Notes: a model not told the origin generated them from the sequence alone. A stretch of DNA of 6,656 bases from an uncultured Oscillospiraceae bacterium (GCA_900758955.1 CAAETL010000117.1:1-6656), one strand, 5' to 3'; counted from the first letter of the stretch, positions 1-6,656 are shown. Program-made: numbers and translations.

Positions 1-2008
1 CTCCCAGCCGCACAATGGTCCGGTTCCATTCTCGAATTTCTTCCGCATCCCGCGCGATGGTACGGCCGTTGCGGTCAGGACGCAGCATAAAGCCGTTATT
101 GGAGAGAGGCTGGATCTCCAGAAAGTCATACCAGGAGGCAATGCGGCAAAGCTCGTCCCAGTCCTTTCCCCGCATGACCGCCTGATACAGCTCTCCCGCC
201 TCACAGGCGGACCCTAAAATGAGTCCCTCCCGATTCTGGTTAATCACACTTTTGGGCATGATGGGAAACCGCTTAAAGTAATCCAAATGGGCCAGAGAGA
301 CTAATTTGTAAAGATTTCTGAGGCCCGCCTTGTTTTTCACCAGGACAATCAGATGTCGGGGCATCCGCTTGGCTTTACCCAGACTGCTTTTTTTGACAAG
401 TGTGGAATTGACCTGCTGAATTTGGGTGGCGCCCTGGTCGGCCAGCATTTGAAGAAAGGGCACCAACATATAGGCCACGGTAGCAGCATCATCTGACGCC
501 CGGTGGTGGTTGAAATCGGGGAGCCGAAGATACTTGGCCACGATGTCCAGCTTATACCGCCCCAAATCAGGAAGTAAGCTCTGCGCCATCGCCAAAGTAT
601 CTAAGTATGTAGGCGTAAATGGAATCCCATATTGGTGGCATCCCTCTTTCATAAACCCAATATCAAACTCAGCGTTATGCGCCGCCAAAGGACGGCCTGC
701 CACAAAGTCCAGAAAGGCCCGGATCGCCTCCTCTTGGGAGGGGGCTCCCACCAACATCTCGTCGGTGATGCCGGTCAGGTTAATAATTTCCCGGGACAAG
801 GGCCGCTTGGGGTCCACAAAGGTTTGGAACCGCTCCGTCACCTCTCCGTTCTCCAATACGACCGCCCCGATTTCTGTGATAACATCCCGTTTTCGGTCCA
901 AGCCGGTGGTCTCGATATCAAAGGCCACGATGGGTTCTGCGAGGGGGGCGTCCAGGGGACCCCGTACCGCCAGCTTGTCATCCACATCATTAATATAGTA
1001 CGCCTCTGTACCCAGCAGCACCTTAATCTTCCCTTTGGCGGCGTTCCAAGCGTCAGGGAAGGACTGGACCACGCCATGGTCCGTAATGGCGATGGCGGGA
1101 TGGCCCCACTCAATGGCCCGGGAGACCACTTTCTTGGTATCCGTCAGGGCATCCATGGTGGACATCTTGGTATGGAGATGCAGCTCTACCCGCTTTCGGG
1201 GCGCCGTATCCATTTTCTGCGCCTTATGGGCAGTTTGAATAATATCAGGCTCCAGCACCAAATCGTTGTCATACCGGTTGATGTTGAGTCTTCCCTGAAT
1301 CCGAAGATGCATTCCACTTTTCACCTGTTCCCGAATGGGCAGGCCGGTGTCCCCCTCCATAAAGCGCGTGACTCGGATGGAACTGGTATAGTCGGTGATA
1401 TCAAAGGTAATAATCCAGGCGTTGCGCCGGGTCAGCTCCCGGTGCTCCACGAAGAAAACGTCCCCTTCCACCACCACCGTGCCCATATCCAACGAAAGAG
1501 ATTCCATGGGGATGGGTTTCTTTTTAATGGCCCGGGAACCGTAGATGCGCCGTTCCCCCACCTCCCCTTTCTGCTGGGTCCGTCTCTCCTGTGCCGCCTG
1601 CTTCATCGCCTCCCGGCGTAAGGCCTCGGTCTTGTGAAAGATATCCCCCTCCGAGGCGGCGGCAGTTTCTGCTTTCGGTTGGTTCTTCGGTCCCTGTTGC
1701 TTTTCTTCGGGCAGCAAAGCGGGTTCTTCTTTGGGGATGGAAGCAGGCGCGGGAGGGTTCTCTTGCTTTTCCATGACCGGCATCAGCGTGACAGCGGCAA
1801 CCTGATAGGTTTCCTTCAAGTTTTTCTCCAAGTAAGCCAGCAAATCCTGCTTTGGCTCTTGGGGGCACTTGATCTGTGCCTGAATACGCCGGGCATGTGG
1901 ATCGATCACCGCACTATCCACAAACCAATTGGAAACCTGCCGTCTGGCCTCCTCGGGTGGCTGAAATGCGGAAAACAGCTCTAAAAATGGCATTCTTTCT
2001 TGGGTCAT
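1..2008 (-). CDS. polC: DNA polymerase III PolC-type alpha subunit, N-terminal 669 residues (cut by left edge)
   Basis: This is the replicative DNA polymerase of low-GC Gram-positive bacteria, acting at the fork with proofreading in the same chain. The frame is open from the ATG at 2006-2008 to the left edge, so the polymerase palm, fingers and C-terminal parts are missing; the family is usually about 1,430 residues. Visible in order: an N-terminal domain (about 1-78), a Pro/Glu/Lys/Gln-rich linker (about 80-148), an OB fold (about 172-262, with ITDYTSSIRV), and a PHP domain starting at HLH (277-279) with ITDHG (308-312). A DEDDh 3'-5' exonuclease is inserted in the PHP domain (from about 360): DIETTG gives D364 and E366, HNAEFD gives D449, and HHRASDD gives H502 and D507. 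PHP sequence then resumes (RMPRHLIVLVKN, GSACEAGELY). All five exonuclease residues are present, so proofreading looks intact. The start is fixed by AAAGGA six bases upstream. It is the last visible gene of the cluster, 78 nt after ispG. Confidence 0.96.
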   Translation of the reverse strand, partial: MTQERMPFLELFSAFQPPEEARRQVSNWFVDSAVIDPHARRIQAQIKCPQEPKQDLLAYLEKNLKETYQVAAVTLMPVMEKQENPPAPASIPKEEPALLPEEKQQGPKNQPKAETAAASEGDIFHKTEALRREAMKQAAQERRTQQKGEVGERRIYGSRAIKKKPIPMESLSLDMGTVVVEGDVFFVEHRELTRRNAWIITFDITDYTSSIRVTRFMEGDTGLPIREQVKSGMHLRIQGRLNINRYDNDLVLEPDIIQTAHKAQKMDTAPRKRVELHLHTKMSTMDALTDTKKVVSRAIEWGHPAIAITDHGVVQSFPDAWNAAKGKIKVLLGTEAYYINDVDDKLAVRGPLDAPLAEPIVAFDIETTGLDRKRDVITEIGAVVLENGEVTERFQTFVDPKRPLSREIINLTGITDEMLVGAPSQEEAIRAFLDFVAGRPLAAHNAEFDIGFMKEGCHQYGIPFTPTYLDTLAMAQSLLPDLGRYKLDIVAKYLRLPDFNHHRASDDAATVAYMLVPFLQMLADQGATQIQQVNSTLVKKSSLGKAKRMPRHLIVLVKNKAGLRNLYKLVSLAHLDYFKRFPIMPKSVINQNREGLILGSACEAGELYQAVMRGKDWDELCRIASWYDFLEIQPLSNNGFMLRPDRNGRTIARDAEEIREWNRTIVRLG

Positions 2009-2014
2009 ACAGCT

Positions 2015-2020
2015 TCCTTT
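2015..2020 (-). promoter_or_regulatory. polC ribosome binding site
   Basis: The minus strand reads AAAGGA six bases before the ATG at 2008. This is a good Shine-Dalgarno match and selects that ATG as the polC start. It lies in the gap after the hairpin, so polC has its own ribosome entry site rather than one embedded in the preceding gene. Confidence 0.75.
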
Positions 2021-2046
2021 CTCAGGTTCTGGGAAGAATATCTCTA

Positions 2047-2081
2047 AACTCCCCGCCAGCGGAACCTGCTGGCGGGGAGTT
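2047..2081. terminator. Perfect 14-bp hairpin between ispG and polC; possible terminator or attenuator
   Basis: AACTCCCCGCCAGC (2047-2060) and its exact reverse complement (2068-2081) form a GC-rich 14-bp stem with a 7-nt loop. The stem begins five bases after the ispG stop codon and ends 38 bases before the polC ATG. In the direction of the genes it is followed by TAGAGATATT, a poor U-tract, so complete termination before polC is doubtful. In the opposite direction it is followed by CTTGTTTAT, which together with the final TT of the stem is more U-rich. It may be a leaky terminator or attenuator lowering polC expression, an RNA-stabilising 3' end for the upstream message, or a block to antisense transcripts. 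The structure is certain as sequence; its role is inferred. Confidence 0.6.
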
Positions 2082-2086
2082 CTTGT

Positions 2087-3124
2087 TTATAACTGGTCAA
2101 TGAGGGCAAAGAGCTCCTCCACAAGCGCATTCTGGGGGACCTTCTTCACAATTTTTCCTTTTTGAAAGAGAAGTCCCTCACCTTTGCCCCCGGCAATGCC
2201 CACGTCGGCGGCGGCAGCCTCTCCCGGCCCGTTGACGGCGCAGCCCATCACCGCCACGGTAATGGGCTTTTTCACCTCTTGCAATCGTCGTTCCACCTCC
2301 TGCGCCAAAGGTATCAGATCGATTCCGGTCCGTCCGCAGGTGGGACACGCGATGAGGTCAGGCCCTTGCCGGCGAAGGCCCACCGCTTTCAGGATATCCC
2401 GGGCGACATAAATCTCCTCCACCGGATCGGCGGTCAGGGTCCCCCGCAGGGTATCCCCTCCCCCCATCGCAAGAAGCCCGCCAATACCCACAGCTGATTT
2501 CAGCGTCCCCATATGTACCGTCCCGGCTTCTGTAACCCCCAGGTGAAGGGGATAGCCGGTCCGCTCCGCCATCAGCCGGTAGGCGGCCATCGTAAGCGGC
2601 ACGGAGGAGGACTTTAAGGAGATGCAGATATCGTCAAAATTAAAACGGTTTAGCAGCGCGATGTGTCCCAGGGCGGACTCCACCATCCCTTCCGCCGTGA
2701 CCCCGCCATACTTTGCCAGCAGCGGTTTTTCCAAAGACCCGCCGTTAACCCCGATGCGTATGGGTACGCCCCCGGCCTTGCAGGCGTCAACTACGGCCTT
2801 GACGCGGCTCTCTTCCCCTATATTTCCGGGGTTGATCCGAATTTTATCCGCCCCCGCCGCCACAGACTCCAGCGCCAGGCGATAGTCAAAATGAATATCC
2901 GCCACCAGAGGAATCGAGATCGCTTCCTTAATTTTCTCAATTGCGCGGGCCGCTTCCCGATCGGGCACCGCCACCCGTACGATCTCACAGCCGGCGCTTT
3001 GAAGTTGTTTGATCTGGGCTACTGTGGCCTCCACGTCACTTGTGCGGGTATTTGTCATAGACTGAATGGTGACGGGCGCGCCGCCGCCCACGGCAACGCC
3101 ACCCACCAAAATTTGTTTCGTCAT
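2087..3124 (-). CDS. ispG: 4-hydroxy-3-methylbut-2-en-1-yl diphosphate synthase (flavodoxin/ferredoxin)
   Basis: IspG (GcpE) converts 2-C-methyl-D-erythritol 2,4-cyclodiphosphate into HMBPP, the penultimate step of the MEP isoprenoid pathway, using a [4Fe-4S] cluster and electrons from flavodoxin or ferredoxin in the cytosol. The 345-residue protein is full length for the bacterial two-domain form (E. coli has 372). An N-terminal TIM barrel carries [25 protein letters not shown] and [17 protein letters not shown] and LRGTLTADP lie further on. The C-terminal domain holds the cluster ligands: CPTCG gives C260 and C263, and [11 protein letters not shown] gives C295 and E302. These keep the spacing of E. 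coli C270, C273, C305 and E312. The ATG at 3124 begins 4 nt after the rseP stop, with only a weak GGTGA upstream (3134-3138) inside the rseP end, so translation probably depends on ribosomes finishing rseP. The stop is TAA at 2087-2089. Confidence 0.97.
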   Translation of the reverse strand: MTKQILVGGVAVGGGAPVTIQSMTNTRTSDVEATVAQIKQLQSAGCEIVRVAVPDREAARAIEKIKEAISIPLVADIHFDYRLALESVAAGADKIRINPGNIGEESRVKAVVDACKAGGVPIRIGVNGGSLEKPLLAKYGGVTAEGMVESALGHIALLNRFNFDDICISLKSSSVPLTMAAYRLMAERTGYPLHLGVTEAGTVHMGTLKSAVGIGGLLAMGGGDTLRGTLTADPVEEIYVARDILKAVGLRRQGPDLIACPTCGRTGIDLIPLAQEVERRLQEVKKPITVAVMGCAVNGPGEAAAADVGIAGGKGEGLLFQKGKIVKKVPQNALVEELFALIDQL

Positions 3125-3128
3125 AAAG

Positions 3129-4190
3129 CTATTTCACCAGCCTTACTACGTCATTGAAGGTAATCACCAGCATCAGGGCAATCAGCAGCGCGAATCCAAT
3201 CATATGAACATATCCTTCATACTTGGGGTCGATCTTCTTTTTGGAAACCAGCCACCAAATCTCCCCCAACAATAGGAAGAAAATGCGTCCGCCATCCAAG
3301 GCGGGAATGGGGAGCAGGTTGACAATGGCCAGGTTCACGGCAATGAGCGCGATAATATAGAATACATTCTGTACGCCCGCAATTACATCCTGGGACTGGG
3401 TGCCCGCCTCGCCGATAATGGAGACGATCCCCACAGGCCCGGCAAAGTCGTTTAGACCCGCGTCTCCCCGGATCAGCATTCCAAGGCCCGACCAAACCGA
3501 CCGGGCAAAATACCAGGAGGTATCCCAGCTTTGACGAAGTACCGTGAGGGGATTGGCCTCCTCGGAAGCGAAATACAGACCGTATTTCATCTGTTTCTCC
3601 CCATCCAGCACATACTCCTGGGGCTTTAGAGGAAAATCATTTAAATGAATATTTTTTCCGTCCCGGCGAATCACCAAATCCACATTTTCCCCGCCGGCCG
3701 CCATCAGATAGGTGGACACATCCGCATAAACAGAGACTTTTTTCCCGTCAATGGAGAGAATACGGTCCCCTACCATCAGGCCCTCCTCGCTTTGCAGGGG
3801 AAAGCCTTCCATAAAGTCCCCAATAACGGGAACTGTAAAGCTGCCGCTGGTGGCAAAAATCACCACCAGGATCAGCAGACCAGCTACAAAGTTCATAAAG
3901 GATCCGGCTGCTAGAATAATCAGTCTTCGCCAGGCCGGTTTGCTGCTGAACGCCCGCGGGGAACCGGTTTCCTCATCCTCCCCCTCCATAGCGCAGTAGC
4001 CGCCCATAGGAATGGCACGGAGCGAATACTCGGTCTCCCCTTTTTTCTTGGAATAAATGAGAGGACCCATCCCGATGGAAAATTCATTCACCTGGACGCC
4101 CAGGAGCTTGGCGGACACAAAATGCCCGCCTTCATGGACGGCAATCAGCAGGCCGAAAAGCAGAATGGCTAACAGTACATAAAAAATCAC
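3129..4190 (-). CDS. rseP: RIP metalloprotease RseP/RasP (site-2 protease family)
   Basis: This is an intramembrane zinc metalloprotease that cuts membrane-embedded substrates; in Firmicutes the orthologue RasP processes anti-sigma factors, the cell-division protein FtsL and signal-peptide remnants. With the GTG at 4188-4190 as start the protein has 353 residues. HEGGH at 19-23 (zinc ligands H19 and H23, catalytic E20) lies in the first membrane helix, followed by the FSIGMGP and IPMGGY region (37-65). A second helix spans about 90-113, a single PDZ domain about 120-185 ([13 protein letters not shown]), a third helix about 276-296 with [11 protein letters not shown] (third zinc ligand D299), and a last helix about 329-346. 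One PDZ domain and this length fit the Gram-positive type; E. coli RseP has two. The frame is open back to an ATG at 4292, but that extra part lies inside dxr and reads as basic, non-membrane sequence, so GTG with GAGGTG five bases upstream is preferred. The gap to the dxr stop is 4 nt. Confidence 0.95.
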   Translation of the reverse strand: MIFYVLLAILLFGLLIAVHEGGHFVSAKLLGVQVNEFSIGMGPLIYSKKKGETEYSLRAIPMGGYCAMEGEDEETGSPRAFSSKPAWRRLIILAAGSFMNFVAGLLILVVIFATSGSFTVPVIGDFMEGFPLQSEEGLMVGDRILSIDGKKVSVYADVSTYLMAAGGENVDLVIRRDGKNIHLNDFPLKPQEYVLDGEKQMKYGLYFASEEANPLTVLRQSWDTSWYFARSVWSGLGMLIRGDAGLNDFAGPVGIVSIIGEAGTQSQDVIAGVQNVFYIIALIAVNLAIVNLLPIPALDGGRIFFLLLGEIWWLVSKKKIDPKYEGYVHMIGFALLIALMLVITFNDVVRLVK

Positions 4191-4194
4191 ATTG

Positions 4195-5355
4195 TCACCT
4201 CGCAAACTGCGCCGTAACCTGGGCTGCGTAGGCCCGGGCCGCTTGATCCGCCTGTTGTACCCCCTCCAGCGTGAGTGTGGTTGACCGGGCAACGTGGGCC
4301 AGGGTCTCCTCCACCAGTCGGGGAATATCCAAGAAACCGATCTCTCCTGCCAAAAATCTGGCTACCGCCACCTCGTTGGCGCCATTTAGAATGGCGGGGG
4401 CGGTGCCGCCCTCTTTGGCGGCGCCAATGGCCAGCGCCAGACAGGGAAATGCTTCCAGATCAGGAGCATGAAAGGTTAGATGGGAACAAGAGAGCAAATC
4501 CAGCGGCTCCGCCGGCCCCACGGTTCGATGGGGCCAAGTCAAAGCATACTGGATCGGTAGGCGCATATCCGGCGCGCCCAGTTGGGCTAACACCGCGTTA
4601 TCACAATATTCCACCAAAGAGTGAATGATACTCTCCCGATGAACTAAAATAGCAATTTTTTCAGGAGGCATGTTAAAGAGGGACATGGCCTCTAAGAACT
4701 CCAGCCCTTTGTTCATAAGGGTGGCCGAGTCAATGGTCACCTTTGCCCCCATGGACCAATTGGGGTGTTGTAAGGCCTGGGCGGGCGTAATTTTCTCCAA
4801 TTGCTCTCTGCTTTTCCCAAAAAAAGGTCCGCCGGATGCGGTGAGAATAATTCGTTTCACCTCTCCCCGATCCAAATTTCCCTGCAAACACTGAAAAATG
4901 GCGGAATGTTCTGAGTCCACGGGAACAATCTCCGCGCCGTGTTCCCGGGCCTGGGCCATCACCAACGGGCCTGCGCAAACCAGGGTCTCTTTGTTTGCCA
5001 GCGCCACGCGCTTTCCAGCCTGGATGGCCGCCAAAGTGGGCTCCAAGCCAGCGACTCCCACCATTCCGGTCACAACAGTATCGGCCTGGTCCAAGGAGGC
5101 TGCCTCCAAGATTCCCTCAGGTCCGGAAACCACGCGGATGTCCGTATCCCGGAGACGGAACTTTAAATCAGCGGCGGCGGTTTCCTCCGCCACCGCTGTT
5201 AAGATGGGACGAACTTTTCGGGCTTGTTCCTCCAATCGTTCTATATTGCTCCGGGCAGCCAAAGCGGCCACCCGCATTCCACAGGCCTGGGCCACCTGGA
5301 TGGTCTGACGGCCAATGGAACCTGTAGATCCTAAAATGGAAAGGGTGCGATTCAT
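4195..5355 (-). CDS. dxr: 1-deoxy-D-xylulose 5-phosphate reductoisomerase
   Basis: Dxr (IspC) rearranges and reduces 1-deoxy-D-xylulose 5-phosphate to 2-C-methyl-D-erythritol 4-phosphate with NADPH and a divalent metal, the committed step of the MEP pathway and the target of fosmidomycin. The 386-residue protein is close to full length (E. coli has 398). GSTGSIG at 9-15 is the NADPH-binding loop, and ALANKETLV (118-126) follows. The metal site is VPVDSEHSAI with D147 and E149, plus E219 in MNKGLEF. Substrate residues S148, S174, H197 (HPNW), K205, S210, N215 and K216 all keep the spacing of the E. coli enzyme. A C-terminal helical domain follows from about residue 300 (NGANEVAVARFL at 324-335). 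The ATG at 5355 has GAGG (5361-5364) five bases upstream. It follows cdsA by 25 nt and precedes rseP by 4 nt, the usual Firmicutes order. Nothing looks degraded. Confidence 0.97.
   Translation of the reverse strand: MNRTLSILGSTGSIGRQTIQVAQACGMRVAALAARSNIERLEEQARKVRPILTAVAEETAAADLKFRLRDTDIRVVSGPEGILEAASLDQADTVVTGMVGVAGLEPTLAAIQAGKRVALANKETLVCAGPLVMAQAREHGAEIVPVDSEHSAIFQCLQGNLDRGEVKRIILTASGGPFFGKSREQLEKITPAQALQHPNWSMGAKVTIDSATLMNKGLEFLEAMSLFNMPPEKIAILVHRESIIHSLVEYCDNAVLAQLGAPDMRLPIQYALTWPHRTVGPAEPLDLLSCSHLTFHAPDLEAFPCLALAIGAAKEGGTAPAILNGANEVAVARFLAGEIGFLDIPRLVEETLAHVARSTTLTLEGVQQADQAARAYAAQVTAQFAR
4196..4201 (-). promoter_or_regulatory. rseP ribosome binding site overlapping the dxr stop codon
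   Basis: GAGGTG on the minus strand lies five bases before the GTG at 4190 and overlaps the last sense codon and TGA stop (4195-4197) of dxr. It settles the rseP start in favour of GTG over the far-upstream ATG at 4292, and implies that translation of rseP is coupled to termination of dxr. Confidence 0.7.
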
Positions 5356-5359
5356 AGAT

Positions 5360-5364
5360 ACCTC
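5360..5364 (-). promoter_or_regulatory. dxr ribosome binding site
   Basis: GAGGT stands four bases before the dxr ATG on the minus strand (five when counted from GAGG), in the 25-nt gap after cdsA. It supports the ATG at 5355 and is the only Shine-Dalgarno site among the first three visible junctions that lies wholly outside the upstream gene. Confidence 0.65.
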
Positions 5365-5380
5365 GATTCAGCGGCATGTC

Positions 5381-6190
5381 TCACGAAAAGACAGGCAGAA
5401 GGCAAATCAGAATTTCGACCAGAGGGGCGCAGAAAATCACGCTGTCAAAACGATCCAATACTCCCCCATGGCTGAGAAAGATGGACCCGTAGTCTTTGAT
5501 CTTATTTTGTCTTTTCACATAGGAAAAGGACAGATCTCCCACTTGTGAGATAGCCGCACCCAACAGCCCGTAGAGAGCCAGAAGAAGATAATTTGCGTTT
5601 AGATCCAGTACTTGATGGACGATGAGGCCATAGATCAGGCAGGGGACAATTCCCCCCACGAAACCGCCCAAACAGCCCTCCACAGTCTTCTTGGGAGAGA
5701 GCCGAGGCGCCAACTGATGCCGGCCAAAGAACATTCCAGTAAGCATGGCGGCAGCGTCCGTGAGAAATGGGATGAGTATTGGCAGCAGGATATAGGCGAG
5801 GCGCAACTCCATCGCCCCAATGCGGACGATCGACGAGAGCAAGAAGGAAATAAACAGGGAGAAGAAAAAAACGCCTCCCACCTGATCCAGCCTCACCCGC
5901 CAATTGCTGGCCATGGCCTCAAGGAAAACTAAAACCACGAACACAAGCAGGCCGCAGATCGCCGGCAATTGCTGCTGACCGTAGAAAACCCAAAAAGGAA
6001 CGCATCCCGCCAACACGATCCCATACAAACGGATCCGCGGCTGCGGCATTCGCAGGGCGCGCCCCGCCTCGTAAGAGGCCACCATGGATAGCAGCGCCAC
6101 TAAAACAGCGGTCCAAATCGGGGGCAACACATAGAAAACCAACAGCAAGACCGGCACGCCAACGACGGCCACAAGAATTCGACTTGCCAC
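5381..6190 (-). CDS. cdsA: Phosphatidate cytidylyltransferase (CDP-diacylglycerol synthase)
   Basis: CdsA makes CDP-diacylglycerol from phosphatidic acid and CTP in the cytoplasmic membrane, the precursor for bacterial phospholipids. From the GTG at 6188-6190 it has 269 residues, typical of the family, and is strongly hydrophobic with about eight apparent membrane segments. Conserved cytoplasmic motifs are D145 in TDAAAMLTGMFFGRH, then LAPRLSPKKTVEG (160-172), QVGDL with D219, and the family signature from S223: SYVKRQNKIKDYG, then HGG (241-243) and DRFD (246-249). In the signature, the two residues before HGG are Leu-Ser (239-240), where the pattern normally has Pro or Gly at the first. The frame is open upstream into uppS to an ATG at 6415, but that part is an out-of-frame reading of uppS. 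GTG is chosen for its position 4 nt after the uppS stop and GGAGGT (6201-6206) ten bases upstream, a slightly long spacing. It is probably translationally coupled to uppS. Confidence 0.94.
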   Translation of the reverse strand: MASRILVAVVGVPVLLLVFYVLPPIWTAVLVALLSMVASYEAGRALRMPQPRIRLYGIVLAGCVPFWVFYGQQQLPAICGLLVFVVLVFLEAMASNWRVRLDQVGGVFFFSLFISFLLSSIVRIGAMELRLAYILLPILIPFLTDAAAMLTGMFFGRHQLAPRLSPKKTVEGCLGGFVGGIVPCLIYGLIVHQVLDLNANYLLLALYGLLGAAISQVGDLSFSYVKRQNKIKDYGSIFLSHGGVLDRFDSVIFCAPLVEILICLLPVFS

Positions 6191-6194
6191 GGCT

Positions 6195-6656
6195 TCACAC
6201 ACCTCCAAACCGCCGCTGCCGTTTCTGGTAGGCCAACAGGGCCTGATCCAATTGAGCCTCATGAAAATCAGGCCACAGCGTGTCGGTAAAATAAAACTCC
6301 GCATAGGCGGACTGCCAGAGCAGGAAATTTGATATGCGGAGTTCTCCGCTGGGACGGATGACCAAATCCGGGTCCGGCATCCCTGCCGTGTCCAGATAGC
6401 CGGACAGAATTTCATCTGTCAGAGAATCGGGGGTTTGCTGCCCTCGGAGACAGTCCTCGGCATAGCCTCTCACCGCTCGGACCAGTTCATCCCGTCCTCC
6501 GTAATTCATACACACGTTTACCTGAATGGCAGGCTCATACCGGGTGCCAATCTGGCAGGTACGTTGGTAGAGTTCCTGCAATTCGGCGGCCAGCGGGGTC
6601 AGGTCCCCTAAAAACACCAGACGGATGTGGTCTTTTTCCATCTCATCGATGGCCTC
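6195..6656 (-). CDS. uppS: Isoprenyl transferase / undecaprenyl diphosphate synthase, C-terminal 153 residues (start beyond right edge)
   Basis: This is a cis-prenyltransferase that adds isopentenyl units to farnesyl diphosphate to give C55 undecaprenyl diphosphate, the carrier for cell-wall precursors; it works at the inner face of the membrane. The frame is open to the right edge. Visible motifs are NYGGRDELV (51-59 of the fragment), DPDLVIRPSGELRISNF (95-111), LLWQSAYAEFYFTDTLWPDF (112-131) and the basic end YQKRQRRFGG. R101, R107, S109 and E120 match E. coli R194, R200, S202 and E213 with a constant offset of 93. About 93 N-terminal residues, including the catalytic Asp of the DGNGRWA motif, are therefore off the window and the whole protein should be near 246 residues. 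An ATG at 6641 is internal Met, not the start. The stop TGA (6195-6197) is 4 nt from the cdsA start. In Firmicutes frr usually lies just upstream, which would be beyond the right edge. Confidence 0.96.
   Translation of the reverse strand, partial: EAIDEMEKDHIRLVFLGDLTPLAAELQELYQRTCQIGTRYEPAIQVNVCMNYGGRDELVRAVRGYAEDCLRGQQTPDSLTDEILSGYLDTAGMPDPDLVIRPSGELRISNFLLWQSAYAEFYFTDTLWPDFHEAQLDQALLAYQKRQRRFGGV
6201..6206 (-). promoter_or_regulatory. cdsA ribosome binding site inside the end of uppS
   Basis: GGAGGT on the minus strand is a near-perfect Shine-Dalgarno sequence. It also encodes the Gly-Gly close to the UppS C-terminus. It lies ten bases before the GTG at 6190, a somewhat long spacing; a GTG overlapping the site itself (6200-6202) is too close to be used. 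This supports the 6190 start. Confidence 0.6.

Noticed and set aside
632..1621. Long plus-strand open frame (329 codons) opposite polC
   Set aside because: It is antisense to clearly conserved PolC exonuclease and PHP motifs. Its translation shows no recognisable domain and it lacks a convincing ribosome binding site. Long antisense frames are expected in GC-rich codon usage.
2009..2046. A polC promoter in the gap after the hairpin
   Set aside because: TATTCT-like bases occur, but no -35 box lies at a suitable distance; that position falls in the GC-rich stem. Not supported.
2663..3157. Plus-strand open frame opposite ispG
   Set aside because: It mirrors the IspG coding region, whose motifs and cluster ligands are intact. 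The plus-strand translation resembles no family I know.
3129..4292. Longer rseP reading from the upstream ATG at 4292
   Set aside because: The extra 34 residues overlap the dxr 3' end out of frame and are basic and non-hydrophobic. The family starts a few residues before the first membrane helix, as the GTG at 4190 gives.
5381..6415. Longer cdsA reading from the ATG at 6415
   Set aside because: The extra 75 residues are an alternate-frame reading of conserved uppS sequence. The GTG at 6190 gives the normal family length and N-terminus.
6195..6641. uppS as a complete short gene starting at the ATG at 6641
   Set aside because: The frame continues to the window edge, and the residue offset to E. 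coli UppS shows about 93 residues, including the catalytic Asp motif, are missing to the right. The Met is internal.
1..6656. A hidden novel system such as a defence island, mobile element or new ncRNA
   Set aside because: Every long stretch is explained by six conserved housekeeping genes. Gaps total little more than 100 nt, and I saw no direct repeat arrays, transposase remnants or unassigned conserved frames.

Overview
The window is a stretch of bacterial chromosome packed with housekeeping genes, all read from the minus strand (right to left). In transcription order they are uppS (3' part only), cdsA, dxr, rseP, ispG and polC (5' part only). A PolC-type replicative polymerase, with its proofreading domain inserted in a PHP domain, points to Bacillota (Firmicutes). 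The gene order uppS-cdsA-dxr-rseP is the classic Firmicutes cluster. ispG directly before polC, together with a fairly GC-rich, C/G-ending codon style, suggests a Clostridia member, perhaps of the Oscillospiraceae type. The phylum is well supported; the family is an inference from composition and order alone.

Layout: 6195-6656 holds the C-terminal 153 residues of undecaprenyl diphosphate synthase, whose start lies off the right edge. 5381-6190 is phosphatidate cytidylyltransferase, 4195-5355 is DXP reductoisomerase, 3129-4190 is a RseP/RasP site-2 protease and 2087-3124 is the iron-sulfur enzyme IspG. A 78-nt gap with a perfect 14-bp hairpin follows, and 1-2008 is the first 669 residues of PolC, cut by the left edge. 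Three of the five junctions have exactly 4 nt between stop and start, one has 25 nt and only ispG-polC is longer. No stretch over 300 bases lacks a gene. I see no tRNA, rRNA, CRISPR array, insertion sequence or recombination site.

How the genes fit together: Dxr makes MEP, the first committed intermediate of the MEP isoprenoid pathway, and IspG acts near its end. The resulting C5 units feed UppS, which builds the C55 carrier lipid for peptidoglycan. CdsA makes CDP-diacylglycerol for membrane phospholipids. RseP cleaves membrane proteins such as anti-sigma factors and spent signal peptides. PolC copies the chromosome. The cluster therefore joins lipid-carrier, membrane and replication functions.

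I looked for a hidden or novel system and did not find one. The points worth a second look are small: the ispG-polC hairpin, whose U-rich side faces the opposite strand; a start-stop ATGTGA overlapping the rseP start; an altered residue pair in the CdsA signature; and a shortened, linker-rich PolC N-terminus.
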